Positions 22,604 through 29,912 of a DNA stretch of 43,769 nucleotides are shown one piece after another. Below the pieces are notes generated by a model. That model searched no databases. It was not told the DNA's origin and was given only the letters and a program-made list of their open reading frames with translations. The DNA comes from Candidatus Aminicenantota bacterium (lineage in GTDB: Bacteria > Acidobacteriota > Aminicenantia > Aminicenantales > UBA4085): contig JAUYDS010000199.1 of the NCBI GenBank assembly GCA_030691735.1, positions 1 through 43,769 on the forward strand, in the 5' to 3' direction. Position numbers and translations under genes: made by a program. The number at the start of each line of letters is the position of its first letter. Position 1 is the first letter of the stretch.

Positions 22604-24619
22604 ATGCTTTCGCTTCCGGAAAAGATCATCTTTGCCCTGATCATCCTGGGGACGGCCGCCCTGTTCCTGACGCCCCTGGTCGCCCGTTATAGGATCATCC
22701 GCGCCGGCCTCCCGGAGAACCGCTTCGACCACCTGGCAAAGCGGGTCCTCCATGCCTTGAGCAAGATCCTGTTCCAACGGTGCACCCTGAAGAACGAGCG
22801 GCTGTTCACGGGCTTCATGCACGTCTTCATCTTCTACGGCGCCCTGACCTTCGACACGGTGACGGTCAACCACACGCTCGAAGGATTCATTCCCAGCTTT
22901 TATATGTTCGGCCGCGGCGCCTTCGGCGACTTCTTTTCTCTTCTTGTCGACACGTTCGCCATTCTGGTCCTCGCCGGCGTCTTCTTCTTCGCCTTCAAAC
23001 GATTCATCCTCCGCCCCAAGGCTTACGCGACCACGCCCAAGGATTCAGTCATCATCTATACCGCCCTTATCCTTATCACGCTCAGCTATCTCTACTTCGA
23101 AGCGTTCTCCATCGCCCACCATCCAGACACGATGCGGCTCTCCACCCTGGGTTCGGCCCTGTCCTCCGCCATCCAGGGCTCAGGATTGAGCGCGGCCGCT
23201 GTCGCTGCTCATTTCAAGATCGGCTGGTGGCTCCATATCCTGCTGGTCTACGCCTTTATCGCTTACGTTCCTCATTCCAAATACCTGCACATGATCACGG
23301 GTTCATTGAACCTCGTTTTCCGCGCTCCGGGCATCGGCCGGACCATCCCGGGGTTCAACCTGGAAGGATCGGAAACCTTCGGGATCGAGAAGGCGCTCGA
23401 TCTGACGTGGAAGGACTGCCTCGATGCGCTGGCCTGCATGGAATGCGGCCGCTGCCAGGACGTCTGCCCGGCCTTCCAGAGCGACAAACCCCTGTCCCCC
23501 AAGATGATCCTGTTCAACATGAAACAGCATCTGCTCAAGAACGGACCGGCTCTCCTCAAAAAAAACCGGGACGACCTGCCCGCGCTCGTTCCGCAAATCC
23601 ACACGGAAGGCGAGATCTGGACATGCACGACATGCGGCGCCTGCATGCATGTCTGTCCGGTCGAGATCGAGCACATTCCGAAGATCGTCGGAATGCGGCA
23701 GAGCCAGGTCCTCATGGAAAGCAAATTCCCCGCCGAGCTGAACGCGTTCTTCCGCAACATGGAAACGAACGCGAACCCCTGGGGGATCGGCTTTTCAAAA
23801 CGAATCGACTGGGCGGACGGCTTGGGGATCAAGCTCATCCAGGAGCATCCGGGAACGGAATATCTATTCTGGGTCGGCTGCGCCGGCTCCTACGAAGAAG
23901 AGGGGAAAAAGACCGCCCGTGCTTTTGCCTCCCTTTTAAAAAAGGCCGGAGTGGACTTTGCCATCCTCGGTCTCGAAGAGAAATGCTGCGGCGATTCGGC
24001 CCGCCGTCTCGGGAACGAGTATCTGTTTCAAACGCTGGCCGCAGAGACGATCGATCTCTTCGCCCGCCACAAAATTAAAAAAATTCTCACCATCTGCCCC
24101 CACGGATACAACACCTTCAGGAACGAATATCCGAAATCGCTCGAACTTCTGTCGGCGGTCGGGGCTGAAGCCAAAGCCCACTACCGGACGATCGAGGTCA
24201 CCCACCACGCGGAATTTTTAGCTAAGCTCGTCCGGGAGGGTCGGCTCAAGGTCCGGCCCAACCGGGAAGGGTCCCTCACGTACCATGATCCTTGCTACCT
24301 GGGCCGGCACAACGGCATCCTTGACGAACCGCGTGAGCTGCTATCGGATATCGGCGGCCGGCCGGTCGTCGAGCTCGAGAACAGCCGGGAACATAGCTTT
24401 TGCTGCGGCGCCGGCGGAGGACTGATGTGGATGGAGGAATCCCTCGGCAAACGGATCAACCACATGCGCGCCGATGAAGTGATCCGGGCCGGGGCGAAGG
24501 GCGTAGCCACGGCTTGCCCGTTTTGTCAAACGATGCTCCGCGACGCGTTAAAAGACAAGGCGAAGGATGACATTCAGGTCAAGGATCTGGCTGTCCTGCT
24601 GGCGGAATCGATAGAATAG
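22604..24619 (+). CDS. Membrane Fe-S oxidoreductase, EMR/EtfD-like (ETF:quinone type)
   Basis: A 671-residue fusion of a cytochrome b-like membrane domain and an HdrD-like electron-transfer domain. Transmembrane segments lie at about 7-27, 70-90, 108-132, 148-168 and 206-228; histidines around 73, 90, 211 and 224-229 could bind heme b as in NarI-type anchors. Two ferredoxin motifs follow: CMECGRCQDVCP (Cys 278, 281, 284, 288) and CTTCGACMHVCP (Cys 341, 344, 347, 351). Then come two CCG-type cluster domains (CCGDSARR at 461 and SFCCGAGGGLMW at 599, with GCAGSYEEEG and YHDPCYLGRHN). This architecture is known from membrane oxidoreductases that pass electrons between electron-transfer flavoprotein and menaquinone in anaerobic beta-oxidation. 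GAGGAG precedes the ATG. No etfAB or acyl-CoA dehydrogenase is in the window, so the ETF partner is inferred. Confidence 0.82.
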   Translation: MLSLPEKIIFALIILGTAALFLTPLVARYRIIRAGLPENRFDHLAKRVLHALSKILFQRCTLKNERLFTGFMHVFIFYGALTFDTVTVNHTLEGFIPSFYMFGRGAFGDFFSLLVDTFAILVLAGVFFFAFKRFILRPKAYATTPKDSVIIYTALILITLSYLYFEAFSIAHHPDTMRLSTLGSALSSAIQGSGLSAAAVAAHFKIGWWLHILLVYAFIAYVPHSKYLHMITGSLNLVFRAPGIGRTIPGFNLEGSETFGIEKALDLTWKDCLDALACMECGRCQDVCPAFQSDKPLSPKMILFNMKQHLLKNGPALLKKNRDDLPALVPQIHTEGEIWTCTTCGACMHVCPVEIEHIPKIVGMRQSQVLMESKFPAELNAFFRNMETNANPWGIGFSKRIDWADGLGIKLIQEHPGTEYLFWVGCAGSYEEEGKKTARAFASLLKKAGVDFAILGLEEKCCGDSARRLGNEYLFQTLAAETIDLFARHKIKKILTICPHGYNTFRNEYPKSLELLSAVGAEAKAHYRTIEVTHHAEFLAKLVREGRLKVRPNREGSLTYHDPCYLGRHNGILDEPRELLSDIGGRPVVELENSREHSFCCGAGGGLMWMEESLGKRINHMRADEVIRAGAKGVATACPFCQTMLRDALKDKAKDDIQVKDLAVLLAESIE

Positions 24620-24620
24620 A

Positions 24621-24674
24621 TAATTCGCAGACACATACCGAATTCCAGAGAATTCGGTATGTGTCTGCGAATTA
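24621..24674. repeat. Palindromic intergenic repeat, copy 3
   Basis: Perfect 25-base arms at 24621-24645 and 24650-24674 with loop CAGA, identical in arm sequence to copy 2. It begins one base after the stop codon of the Fe-S oxidoreductase gene. A solitary extra right-arm fragment (24682-24700, GAATTCGGTATGTGTaCGC with one change) follows, showing a partial duplication. Confidence 0.9.
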
Positions 24675-24681
24675 TCACAAG

Positions 24682-24700
24682 GAATTCGGTATGTGTACGC
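24682..24700. repeat. Solo right-arm fragment of the palindromic repeat
   Basis: GAATTCGGTATGTGTACGC repeats the right arm of the adjacent palindrome with a C-to-A type change at position 16 of the fragment. There is no matching left arm. It may be the remnant of a further copy or the result of unequal recombination. Confidence 0.7.
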
Positions 24701-24710
24701 TTTGTTAATT

Positions 24711-25745
24711 CTAGCGGGCTAAAATCGTTTTGAACGCGGCGAAGGCGCGCTCCACATCCTCGTCGTCGACGTCCTTGTGAGTGACGAAGCGGATCCCTCC
24801 CCCCGTAGCCAAGGCCAGGATCCCGCGCTCCTTGAGCTCGGAAAGGAATTGCGCGACCGAATATTTCGGATGGGAAAAGCCGAAGATGATGATGTTGGTT
24901 TCGATTTTGTTCGGATCTAAAGAGACGCCGGGGAGCCCGGCGATCGCCGCGGCCAGTTTCTTAGCCCGTTGATGATCCTCGATGAGACGGGCGGGCATCT
25001 CCGTCAAAGCGATGATGCCCGGCGCCGCCAGCACGCCGACCTGACGCATGCCGCCGCCCAGCGCTTTCCGCAACCGCCGCCCGTATTCGATGAAGTCCTT
25101 CGGACCGACGAGCATCGAGCCGACCGGAGCGGACAGCCCTTTAGACAGGCAGAACATGACCGAATCGACGAGCTTGGCGTATTCCTTCACCGGAACGCCC
25201 GAGGCCGTGCTGGCGTTGAATATCCGGGCGCCATCCAGATGGACCTTGAGGTGATATTTGTCGGCGATCCTCCGAACCTCCTTGAGGTTGTCCAAAGGGA
25301 TCACGGCCCCGCTGTGGTTGTTGTGGGTGTTCTCGACGCAGATGAGCGTTGTCTTCGGCGTATGGACGTTGGGGATCTTGATATTGGCCTCGATGATCTC
25401 AGGCTCCATCGCCCCCCCTTGCGACGGCAGCGGCCGGGGGGTGACCCTCGAGATGAAGGTCATATGGGTGGATTCGAGATTATAGATATGGGAGCGGGCC
25501 TCGACGATGACTTCCTGGAGTTCCTGCGTCCAGGCCTTCACCGCGATTGAATTGCCCATGGTCCCCGAAGGGCAATAAAGGCCGGCCTCCTTGCCCATGG
25601 TCTCGGCGGCCAAAGCCTCGAGCTTTAAGACGGTCGGGTCGTCGCCTAGCACGTCGTCGCCGACGACCGCTTCGGCCATCGCCTGCCGCATCTTCGGCGT
25701 CGGCCGGGTGACCGTATCGCTCCGGAAATCGGAAATCCTGTTCAT
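24711..25745 (-). CDS. ltaE: Low-specificity L-threonine aldolase
   Basis: A 344-residue PLP enzyme cleaving L-threonine or L-allo-threonine to glycine and acetaldehyde. [37 protein letters not shown] is the diagnostic N-terminus. [30 protein letters not shown] and [12 protein letters not shown] follow, and the PLP-binding Lys is in [13 protein letters not shown]. Length and motifs are complete. AAGGAGCGC lies about 7 bases before ATG, and an extended -10 promoter lies just upstream. The neighbouring genes are unrelated, so it looks like a single-gene transcription unit. Glycine supply or acetaldehyde production are the normal roles. Confidence 0.93.
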   Translation of the reverse strand: MNRISDFRSDTVTRPTPKMRQAMAEAVVGDDVLGDDPTVLKLEALAAETMGKEAGLYCPSGTMGNSIAVKAWTQELQEVIVEARSHIYNLESTHMTFISRVTPRPLPSQGGAMEPEIIEANIKIPNVHTPKTTLICVENTHNNHSGAVIPLDNLKEVRRIADKYHLKVHLDGARIFNASTASGVPVKEYAKLVDSVMFCLSKGLSAPVGSMLVGPKDFIEYGRRLRKALGGGMRQVGVLAAPGIIALTEMPARLIEDHQRAKKLAAAIAGLPGVSLDPNKIETNIIIFGFSHPKYSVAQFLSELKERGILALATGGGIRFVTHKDVDDEDVERAFAAFKTILAR

Positions 25746-25772
25746 TTTCAGCGCTCCTTTTCGATCCAGTCT

Positions 25773-25781
25773 ATTATATCA
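25773..25781 (-). promoter_or_regulatory. Extended -10 promoter of the threonine aldolase gene
   Basis: On the minus strand TGATATAAT fits the extended -10 pattern TGnTATAAT (plus 25773-25781). There is no good -35 hexamer 17 bp upstream; that position falls in the neighbouring palindromic repeat. Start of transcription would be near 25766, about 20 bases before the gene. Confidence 0.5.
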
Positions 25782-25794
25782 AAAATTAAATTCA

Positions 25795-25860
25795 CAGACA
25801 CATACCGATTCTTGGATTTCAATGAATTTGGCGCGTGTCGGTGAATCCGGTATGTGTCTG
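25795..25860. repeat. Palindromic intergenic repeat, copy 4 (degenerate, composite)
   Basis: A left arm CAGACACATACCGATTC (25795-25811) is followed by a decayed right arm (about 25824-25846: GAATTTGGCGCGTGTCGGTG) and then a better right arm GAATCCGGTATGTGTCTG (25843-25860). The outer arms can still pair, with one extra base. The double right arm mirrors copy 3 with its solo fragment. It lies between the divergent threonine aldolase and PASTA-protein genes. Confidence 0.75.
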
Positions 25861-25881
25861 CAAACGGCAACCTTTTCCCTG

Positions 25882-25910
25882 TTTACTAGGTTATCAATAT
25901 ATGGTATAGA
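25882..25910 (+). promoter_or_regulatory. Possible promoter of the PASTA-rpe gene cluster
   Basis: TTTACT (25882-25887), a 17-bp spacer and TATAGA (25905-25910) make a moderate sigma-70 match, about 30 bases before the ATG at 25940. It is the only reasonable candidate after palindrome copy 4. Confidence 0.4.
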
Positions 25911-25939
25911 TTGAGCTGTATCGAACGGTTTGTGTTTTT

Positions 25940-26656
25940 ATGCCGGATAAAAAGCCTGTGGATTATGCCTTTTATACGTTGATCTTCTTCATCCTTTTTT
26001 TCCTGGCCGCCTACCTGTCGTCCCAGATCATCCTCCGGGGAGAACTCATCTTCTTGCCTGATCTCAAGGGGAAAAGCCTGGAGGAGGCCCGGGCCGAACT
26101 CGCGGTGAAACGGACGTCGATCGCGATGCTGTCCCGCCAATTCGACACCCGGATCGAAAAAGACCGGATCATCTCCCAGGATCCGGGGGCCGGTTCGCGG
26201 GTGAAGACGAACAGGACGGTAAACGTCATCGTCAGCGAGGGAAGCGAACGCGTGCCCGTTCCCCGTCTCGAAGGCCGCTCCTTGGAATTCGCCAGCCAGA
26301 TCCTCAAGTCCGCGGGGCTGCGCAAAGGCCGGGTCGCCCAGATCCACACGCCGCGATACGCCGCCGGCCGGATCATCGCCCAGCAGCCCCCCGCCGAGGA
26401 CGTCGTCGGCCGCAATGCCCCCGTCGATTTTCTCGTCAGTCAGGGCGCCTGGGAAGCCAGGTATATCATGCCCGACCTGATCGAGAAGAACGCGGCCGCC
26501 GTCATCCGGCGGCTCAAAGCGCTCGAATTCCAGGTCGCGGAGATCCATTATTCCTATTATCCGGGCCTGGGGCCGGGCGTCATCATCAAGCAAGCGCCGG
26601 TCGCCGGGACCCGCATCCTCAGGCGCAATCAGATCACGCTCGAGGTGAGCAAGTAA
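25940..26656 (+). CDS. Membrane-anchored triple-PASTA protein
   Basis: A 238-residue protein: short cytoplasmic N-terminus, a transmembrane helix at about 11-31 (TLIFFILFFLAAYLSSQIIL), then three PASTA modules in the periplasm. They start at about 38 (LPDLKGKSLEEARAEL), 104 (VPVPRLEGRSLEFASQIL) and 175 (YIMPDLIEKNAAAVIRRL), each ending in the usual Q-x-P-x-x-G-x-x-V pattern (ISQDPGAGSRV, IAQQPPAEDVV, IKQAPVAGTRI). PASTA domains recognise muropeptides or act as rigid spacers and are usually attached to PknB-like kinases or penicillin-binding proteins; neither kinase nor transpeptidase domain is present. It ends two bases before rpe, in an order (PASTA next to rpe) resembling the prkC/rsgA/rpe cluster of Firmicutes. 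A wall-sensing or structural role is likely but not shown. Confidence 0.85.
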   Translation: MPDKKPVDYAFYTLIFFILFFLAAYLSSQIILRGELIFLPDLKGKSLEEARAELAVKRTSIAMLSRQFDTRIEKDRIISQDPGAGSRVKTNRTVNVIVSEGSERVPVPRLEGRSLEFASQILKSAGLRKGRVAQIHTPRYAAGRIIAQQPPAEDVVGRNAPVDFLVSQGAWEARYIMPDLIEKNAAAVIRRLKALEFQVAEIHYSYYPGLGPGVIIKQAPVAGTRILRRNQITLEVSK

Positions 26657-26657
26657 C

Positions 26658-27326
26658 ATGATCCAGGTCGCTCCCTCCCTTCTTTCGGCGGATTTTACCC
26701 GGCTCGAAGAGGCCGTCAGCCTGATCGAGAAGGCTGGGGCCGACATCGTCCATGTGGACGTCATGGACGGCCACTACGTTCCCAACCTGACCTTCGGCCC
26801 CCGGCTCGTCTCCCTTCTCAAAAAAAAGACCTCGCTTCCCCTCGATGTCCACCTGATGGTCGATAATCCCCACGAGGTCGTCCCGTGGTTCCTCGAAGCC
26901 GGCGCCGACTGGATCTCGATCCACCTCGAGGCCTCCGCCCATCTCCGCCGCGACGTGTCCCTTATCCGGCAGGCCGGCCGGAAAGCCGGCGTGGCCTTGA
27001 ACCCGGCGACACCGCTTCCGGCCTTGAACGATATCCTGGCCGAGCTCGATTTCGTTCTGTTGATGTGCGTCAACCCCGGACGAGGAAGCCAGCCGTTCAT
27101 CGACGCCTCGCATGAAAAGATCCGGAGTCTCCGCCGCCTGCTTCGGGAACGGAACTTGCCGGCCCGGATCGAGATCGACGGCGGCGTGAACTTGCAGAAC
27201 ATGGACGTCCTGATCAAGGACGGGGCCGAAATCCTCGTCGCCGGCAACGCCGTTTTCAACCATCCCGATCCCGGAGAGGCGGTCCGGCTCATGAAGGAAA
27301 CGGCCCGGAGAGCCGATGCCTCATGA
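26658..27326 (+). CDS. rpe: Ribulose-phosphate 3-epimerase
   Basis: A 222-residue TIM-barrel enzyme interconverting D-ribulose 5-phosphate and D-xylulose 5-phosphate in the pentose phosphate pathway. Motifs are APSLLSADF, the metal/catalytic VHVDVMDGHYVPNLTFGP, DVHLMV, IHLEA and EIDGGVN (second catalytic Asp), with GNAVF at the phosphate end. The phosphate-loop segment reads MCVNPGRGSQPFI where most family members have MSVNPGFGGQ. The glycine next to the phosphate is therefore replaced by Ser and the Phe by Arg, an unusual but possibly tolerated change. It starts one base after the PASTA gene and overlaps the epimerase gene by four bases (ATGA). Confidence 0.95.
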   Translation: MIQVAPSLLSADFTRLEEAVSLIEKAGADIVHVDVMDGHYVPNLTFGPRLVSLLKKKTSLPLDVHLMVDNPHEVVPWFLEAGADWISIHLEASAHLRRDVSLIRQAGRKAGVALNPATPLPALNDILAELDFVLLMCVNPGRGSQPFIDASHEKIRSLRRLLRERNLPARIEIDGGVNLQNMDVLIKDGAEILVAGNAVFNHPDPGEAVRLMKETARRADAS

Positions 27327-28291
27327 AGATCATCGTTACGGGCGCCGCCGGATTCATCGGATCACACCTCTGCCGGCGTCTGCTTGAAGACGGGTGCTCG
27401 GTCACCGGCATCGATTGTTTCACCGATTATTATCCCCGTTGGATCAAGGAAAGGAACGTCGCCCCCCTGCTCGAAGCGAGACACTTTAAGCTGATCTCCG
27501 AAGATCTGGATGCGTGGCCTCTGAAAAGGACATTGAAGGCCGCCGACGCCGTCTTCCATCTGGCCGCCCAGGCGGGCGTCCGCGCCAGCTGGGGCGACAA
27601 TTTCTCCGTCTACATCAAGAACAACATCCAGGTCACCCAAAAGCTTCTCGAGGCCGCCAAAGACGTCCCTTTAAAAAAGATCGTGTTCGCCTCTTCGTCC
27701 TCGGTCTACGGGCTGACGCCCGATCTGCCGATGTCCGAGACGAGTCTCCTCCTGCCCTTATCGCCCTATGGGGTGACCAAACTGGCCGCGGAAAAGCTCT
27801 GTTTTCTTTACTATAAGAACTACGGCGTGCCGGCCGTGTCCCTCCGCTTTTTTACCGTCTACGGCCCCGGACAGCGCCCCGACATGGCTTTCCACAAGTT
27901 CTTCAAGGCGATCATGGAGGGACGGAAGATCACGATTTACGGCGACGGCCGGCAGACGCGCGATTTCACCTACATCGACGACATCGTCGCGGCCAACGTC
28001 GCGGCCCTTCATCAAGGCCGGGCCGGCCAGGTTTACAACGTCGGAGGGGGCCACCGCGAGATCCTCGACCGCCTCTTCCCCGTCTTCGAACGCATCTGCG
28101 GAAAGCCCGTCCGCCTCCACCGGGAAGAACGCCAGAAAGGAGATGTCCTGCACACACTGGCCAACATCGACAAAGCCCGGAAGGAACTGGCCTTTCTGCC
28201 GGGCATGCCGCTCGAAGAAGGCCTGCGCAGGGAATGGGAATGGATCCAGGACCTTTATGGGCGCCGCGCTCCCTCTCGAAAAAAAGGATGA
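27323..28291 (+). CDS. NAD-dependent sugar-nucleotide epimerase/dehydratase
   Basis: A 322-residue extended short-chain dehydrogenase. NAD is bound at TGAAGFIGSHL. The catalytic residues are the Ser in FASSSSVYG and YGVTKLAAEK (Tyr-x-x-x-Lys). CFTDYYPRWIKERN, SLRFFTVYGPGQRPDMAFHKF and RDFTYIDDIV resemble UDP-glucuronate or UDP-glucose/N-acetylglucosamine 4-epimerases. The exact substrate cannot be read. It most likely supplies an activated sugar for cell-surface polysaccharide. It overlaps rpe by ATGA and its stop is five bases before the bamD start, so it is within the same transcription unit. Confidence 0.9.
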   Translation: MKIIVTGAAGFIGSHLCRRLLEDGCSVTGIDCFTDYYPRWIKERNVAPLLEARHFKLISEDLDAWPLKRTLKAADAVFHLAAQAGVRASWGDNFSVYIKNNIQVTQKLLEAAKDVPLKKIVFASSSSVYGLTPDLPMSETSLLLPLSPYGVTKLAAEKLCFLYYKNYGVPAVSLRFFTVYGPGQRPDMAFHKFFKAIMEGRKITIYGDGRQTRDFTYIDDIVAANVAALHQGRAGQVYNVGGGHREILDRLFPVFERICGKPVRLHREERQKGDVLHTLANIDKARKELAFLPGMPLEEGLRREWEWIQDLYGRRAPSRKKG

Positions 28292-28296
28292 TCTCG

Positions 28297-29088
28297 ATGA
28301 AAAGATCGCTCGCTCTCATTTTGATCATAGGCGTCGGCCTCTCGGCCGCTTCGTGCGGCTCCAAAAAGGCCGCCCTCGCCCCGGAGGTCGCTTCGTCGGA
28401 CGAGGCCCTGTTCAAAGAGGGTGAAAAATACGTGAAGAAAGACCCGGAACGGGCCCGCCTCTTTTTCCGGCAGGTCATCGATTCGTTCCCCAAGAGTTTT
28501 TACGCCCAACGGGCCAAGCTGGCCGTCGCGGACTCCTATTTCAATGAAGGAGATGAAGGAAACATCATCCTGGCCGCCTCCGAATACCGGGAGTTCATCT
28601 CCCTGCATCCCCTGAGCCCTTCCGCCCCCTACGCCCAATACCGTCTCGGCCTGTGTTTCTACGATAAAAGCGCCAAGCCCGGCCGCGACCAGCAGAAAAC
28701 GATCCAAGCCCTGGCCGAATTCAAGAAGACGATCACCGCGTATCCGCTGACCGAGGAGGCCAAACTGGCCCGCGCAAAGATCAAGGAGTGCGAGGAGCGG
28801 CTGGCCGAACACACCTTCACGATCGGACTGCATTATTACCGGACCGAGGCGTTCAAGGCCTCGACGAGCCGCCTCAACGACATCCTGACCAATTACCCCG
28901 AATATTCGGGAATGGATACGGTCTATTTCTACTTGGGCGATTCCTATTTCAATTGGAAGAAAGCCGACCAGAGCGTCCCGTATTTCAGGAAGCTCATCAC
29001 CGACTACCCCAAGAGCAAATACGCGGCCAAGGCCGCGGCCCGGCTGATAGAGATCGAAAAAGCCCCCCCCGCTATAACGAAAAAATGA
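28297..29088 (+). CDS. bamD: Outer-membrane assembly lipoprotein BamD-like
   Basis: A 263-residue lipoprotein with a lipobox (LSAASC, modified Cys at about 20) and TPR-like helical pairs: ALFKEGEKYVKKDPERARLFFRQVIDSFPKSFYAQRAKLAVADSYF, LAASEYREFISLHPLSPSAPYAQYRLGLCFY, QALAEFKKTITAYPLTEEAKLARAKIKECEERLAEHTFTIGLHYY. The F-x-x-F-P-x-S and the R-L-x-D-I-L-x-x-Y-P-x-Y units are typical of BamD/YfiO, which with BamA inserts beta-barrels into the outer membrane. I chose ATG 28297 (AAAGGA about nine bases before it); ATG 28288 gives three more residues. BamD homologues and other TPR lipoproteins are easily confused, so the name is likely but not proved. Confidence 0.85.
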   Translation: MKRSLALILIIGVGLSAASCGSKKAALAPEVASSDEALFKEGEKYVKKDPERARLFFRQVIDSFPKSFYAQRAKLAVADSYFNEGDEGNIILAASEYREFISLHPLSPSAPYAQYRLGLCFYDKSAKPGRDQQKTIQALAEFKKTITAYPLTEEAKLARAKIKECEERLAEHTFTIGLHYYRTEAFKASTSRLNDILTNYPEYSGMDTVYFYLGDSYFNWKKADQSVPYFRKLITDYPKSKYAAKAAARLIEIEKAPPAITKK

Positions 29089-29099
29089 GGAGGTTCGCC

Positions 29100-29897
29100 A
29101 TGTCCGGAAGAAGGCGTTCGGCCATCCTGGGTCTGATGACCTTGGGAGTGGTCCTTTTCCGGCCGTTTCCCGCCCGAGCGCAGGATGCCGAACAAACGAG
29201 AACCCGCGTCCGGCCAAGCTTGGCCGTCGAATATTTCTCGCGGACGATCGCTTGGGACGAGGGGACGTCCACCTCGATCTTGAGCGCGTCCAGCGCCGTC
29301 CTCCGGGGAGAGGTGGAATTCCAGAAGGCGGGACATCTTGGCCTTTTCCTCGGATATGGCTTCTCGAATTTCAATGGGTTGGTCTTTCGGCAGCTTCCGT
29401 TCTCCCTTGATTACCAGGCAGGAAGCATCGGCAGCCTGATCTGGGGCGGTGATTTCGAAGCGCGCTTCATAAGCCTCGGCGACTTTGAGATCGGGATCGG
29501 GGCTCAGTTCACCATGTCCTTGGGCCGAACGAAGGATTTTGAGATCCCCGCCTTGAACGCCACGGGGAGCCTGGCGGGGAAAGGAACCTGGACGCGAGTC
29601 CTGGCCGGACCCGTCCTCCGATACACGGGCTATGAGAATTTCACGCCTTTCCTTTCCGTCTCATATAATAGGATATGGGGAACATTCACCATGAACGAGA
29701 CGATCGGGGATCTCGTCGGCTCCGAAGAAAAAAAGATCACGGCGCGCGGCCCGATCGGGATCGTGATCGGGACGGTCTTCGAGCCGTCGGACGTGTTCAG
29801 GGTCAAGGCGGAGATCACGGCCGTCCCGTTCAAGAAACTGACGGGGGGCCTGGACACGGACTACGGAGCCTCGGTCAAGGCCGTCGTCTCTTTTTAA
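29100..29897 (+). CDS. Putative outer-membrane beta-barrel protein
   Basis: A 265-residue exported protein. A signal peptide (LGLMTLGVVLFRPFPARAQ) with an ARA|Q cleavage site precedes a sequence of alternating hydrophobic and polar residues with regular aromatic strands. It ends in VKAVVSF, a C-terminal aromatic typical of outer-membrane barrels. Strand-like units such as LGLFLGYGFSNF, GDFEARFISLG, DFEIGIGAQFTMSLG and NFTPFLSVSYNRIW suggest about 10-12 strands. AGGAGG is six bases before the chosen ATG; the ATG at 29085 overlapping bamD is the only other near start. No specific family was recognised. Being directly after a BamD-like gene suits a barrel cargo. Confidence 0.75.
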   Translation: MSGRRRSAILGLMTLGVVLFRPFPARAQDAEQTRTRVRPSLAVEYFSRTIAWDEGTSTSILSASSAVLRGEVEFQKAGHLGLFLGYGFSNFNGLVFRQLPFSLDYQAGSIGSLIWGGDFEARFISLGDFEIGIGAQFTMSLGRTKDFEIPALNATGSLAGKGTWTRVLAGPVLRYTGYENFTPFLSVSYNRIWGTFTMNETIGDLVGSEEKKITARGPIGIVIGTVFEPSDVFRVKAEITAVPFKKLTGGLDTDYGASVKAVVSF

Positions 29898-29912
29898 CGG
29901 AGGACATGATCC

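Noticed and set aside
20943-24674. The palindromes as ordinary rho-independent terminators
   Set aside because: No T-run follows any arm, and copy 2 lies between two divergent gene starts where a terminator has no purpose.
20943-25860. The recurrent palindromes as a CRISPR array
   Set aside because: The copies are 1.2-2.2 kb apart with genes in between and no regular spacers; there are no cas genes.
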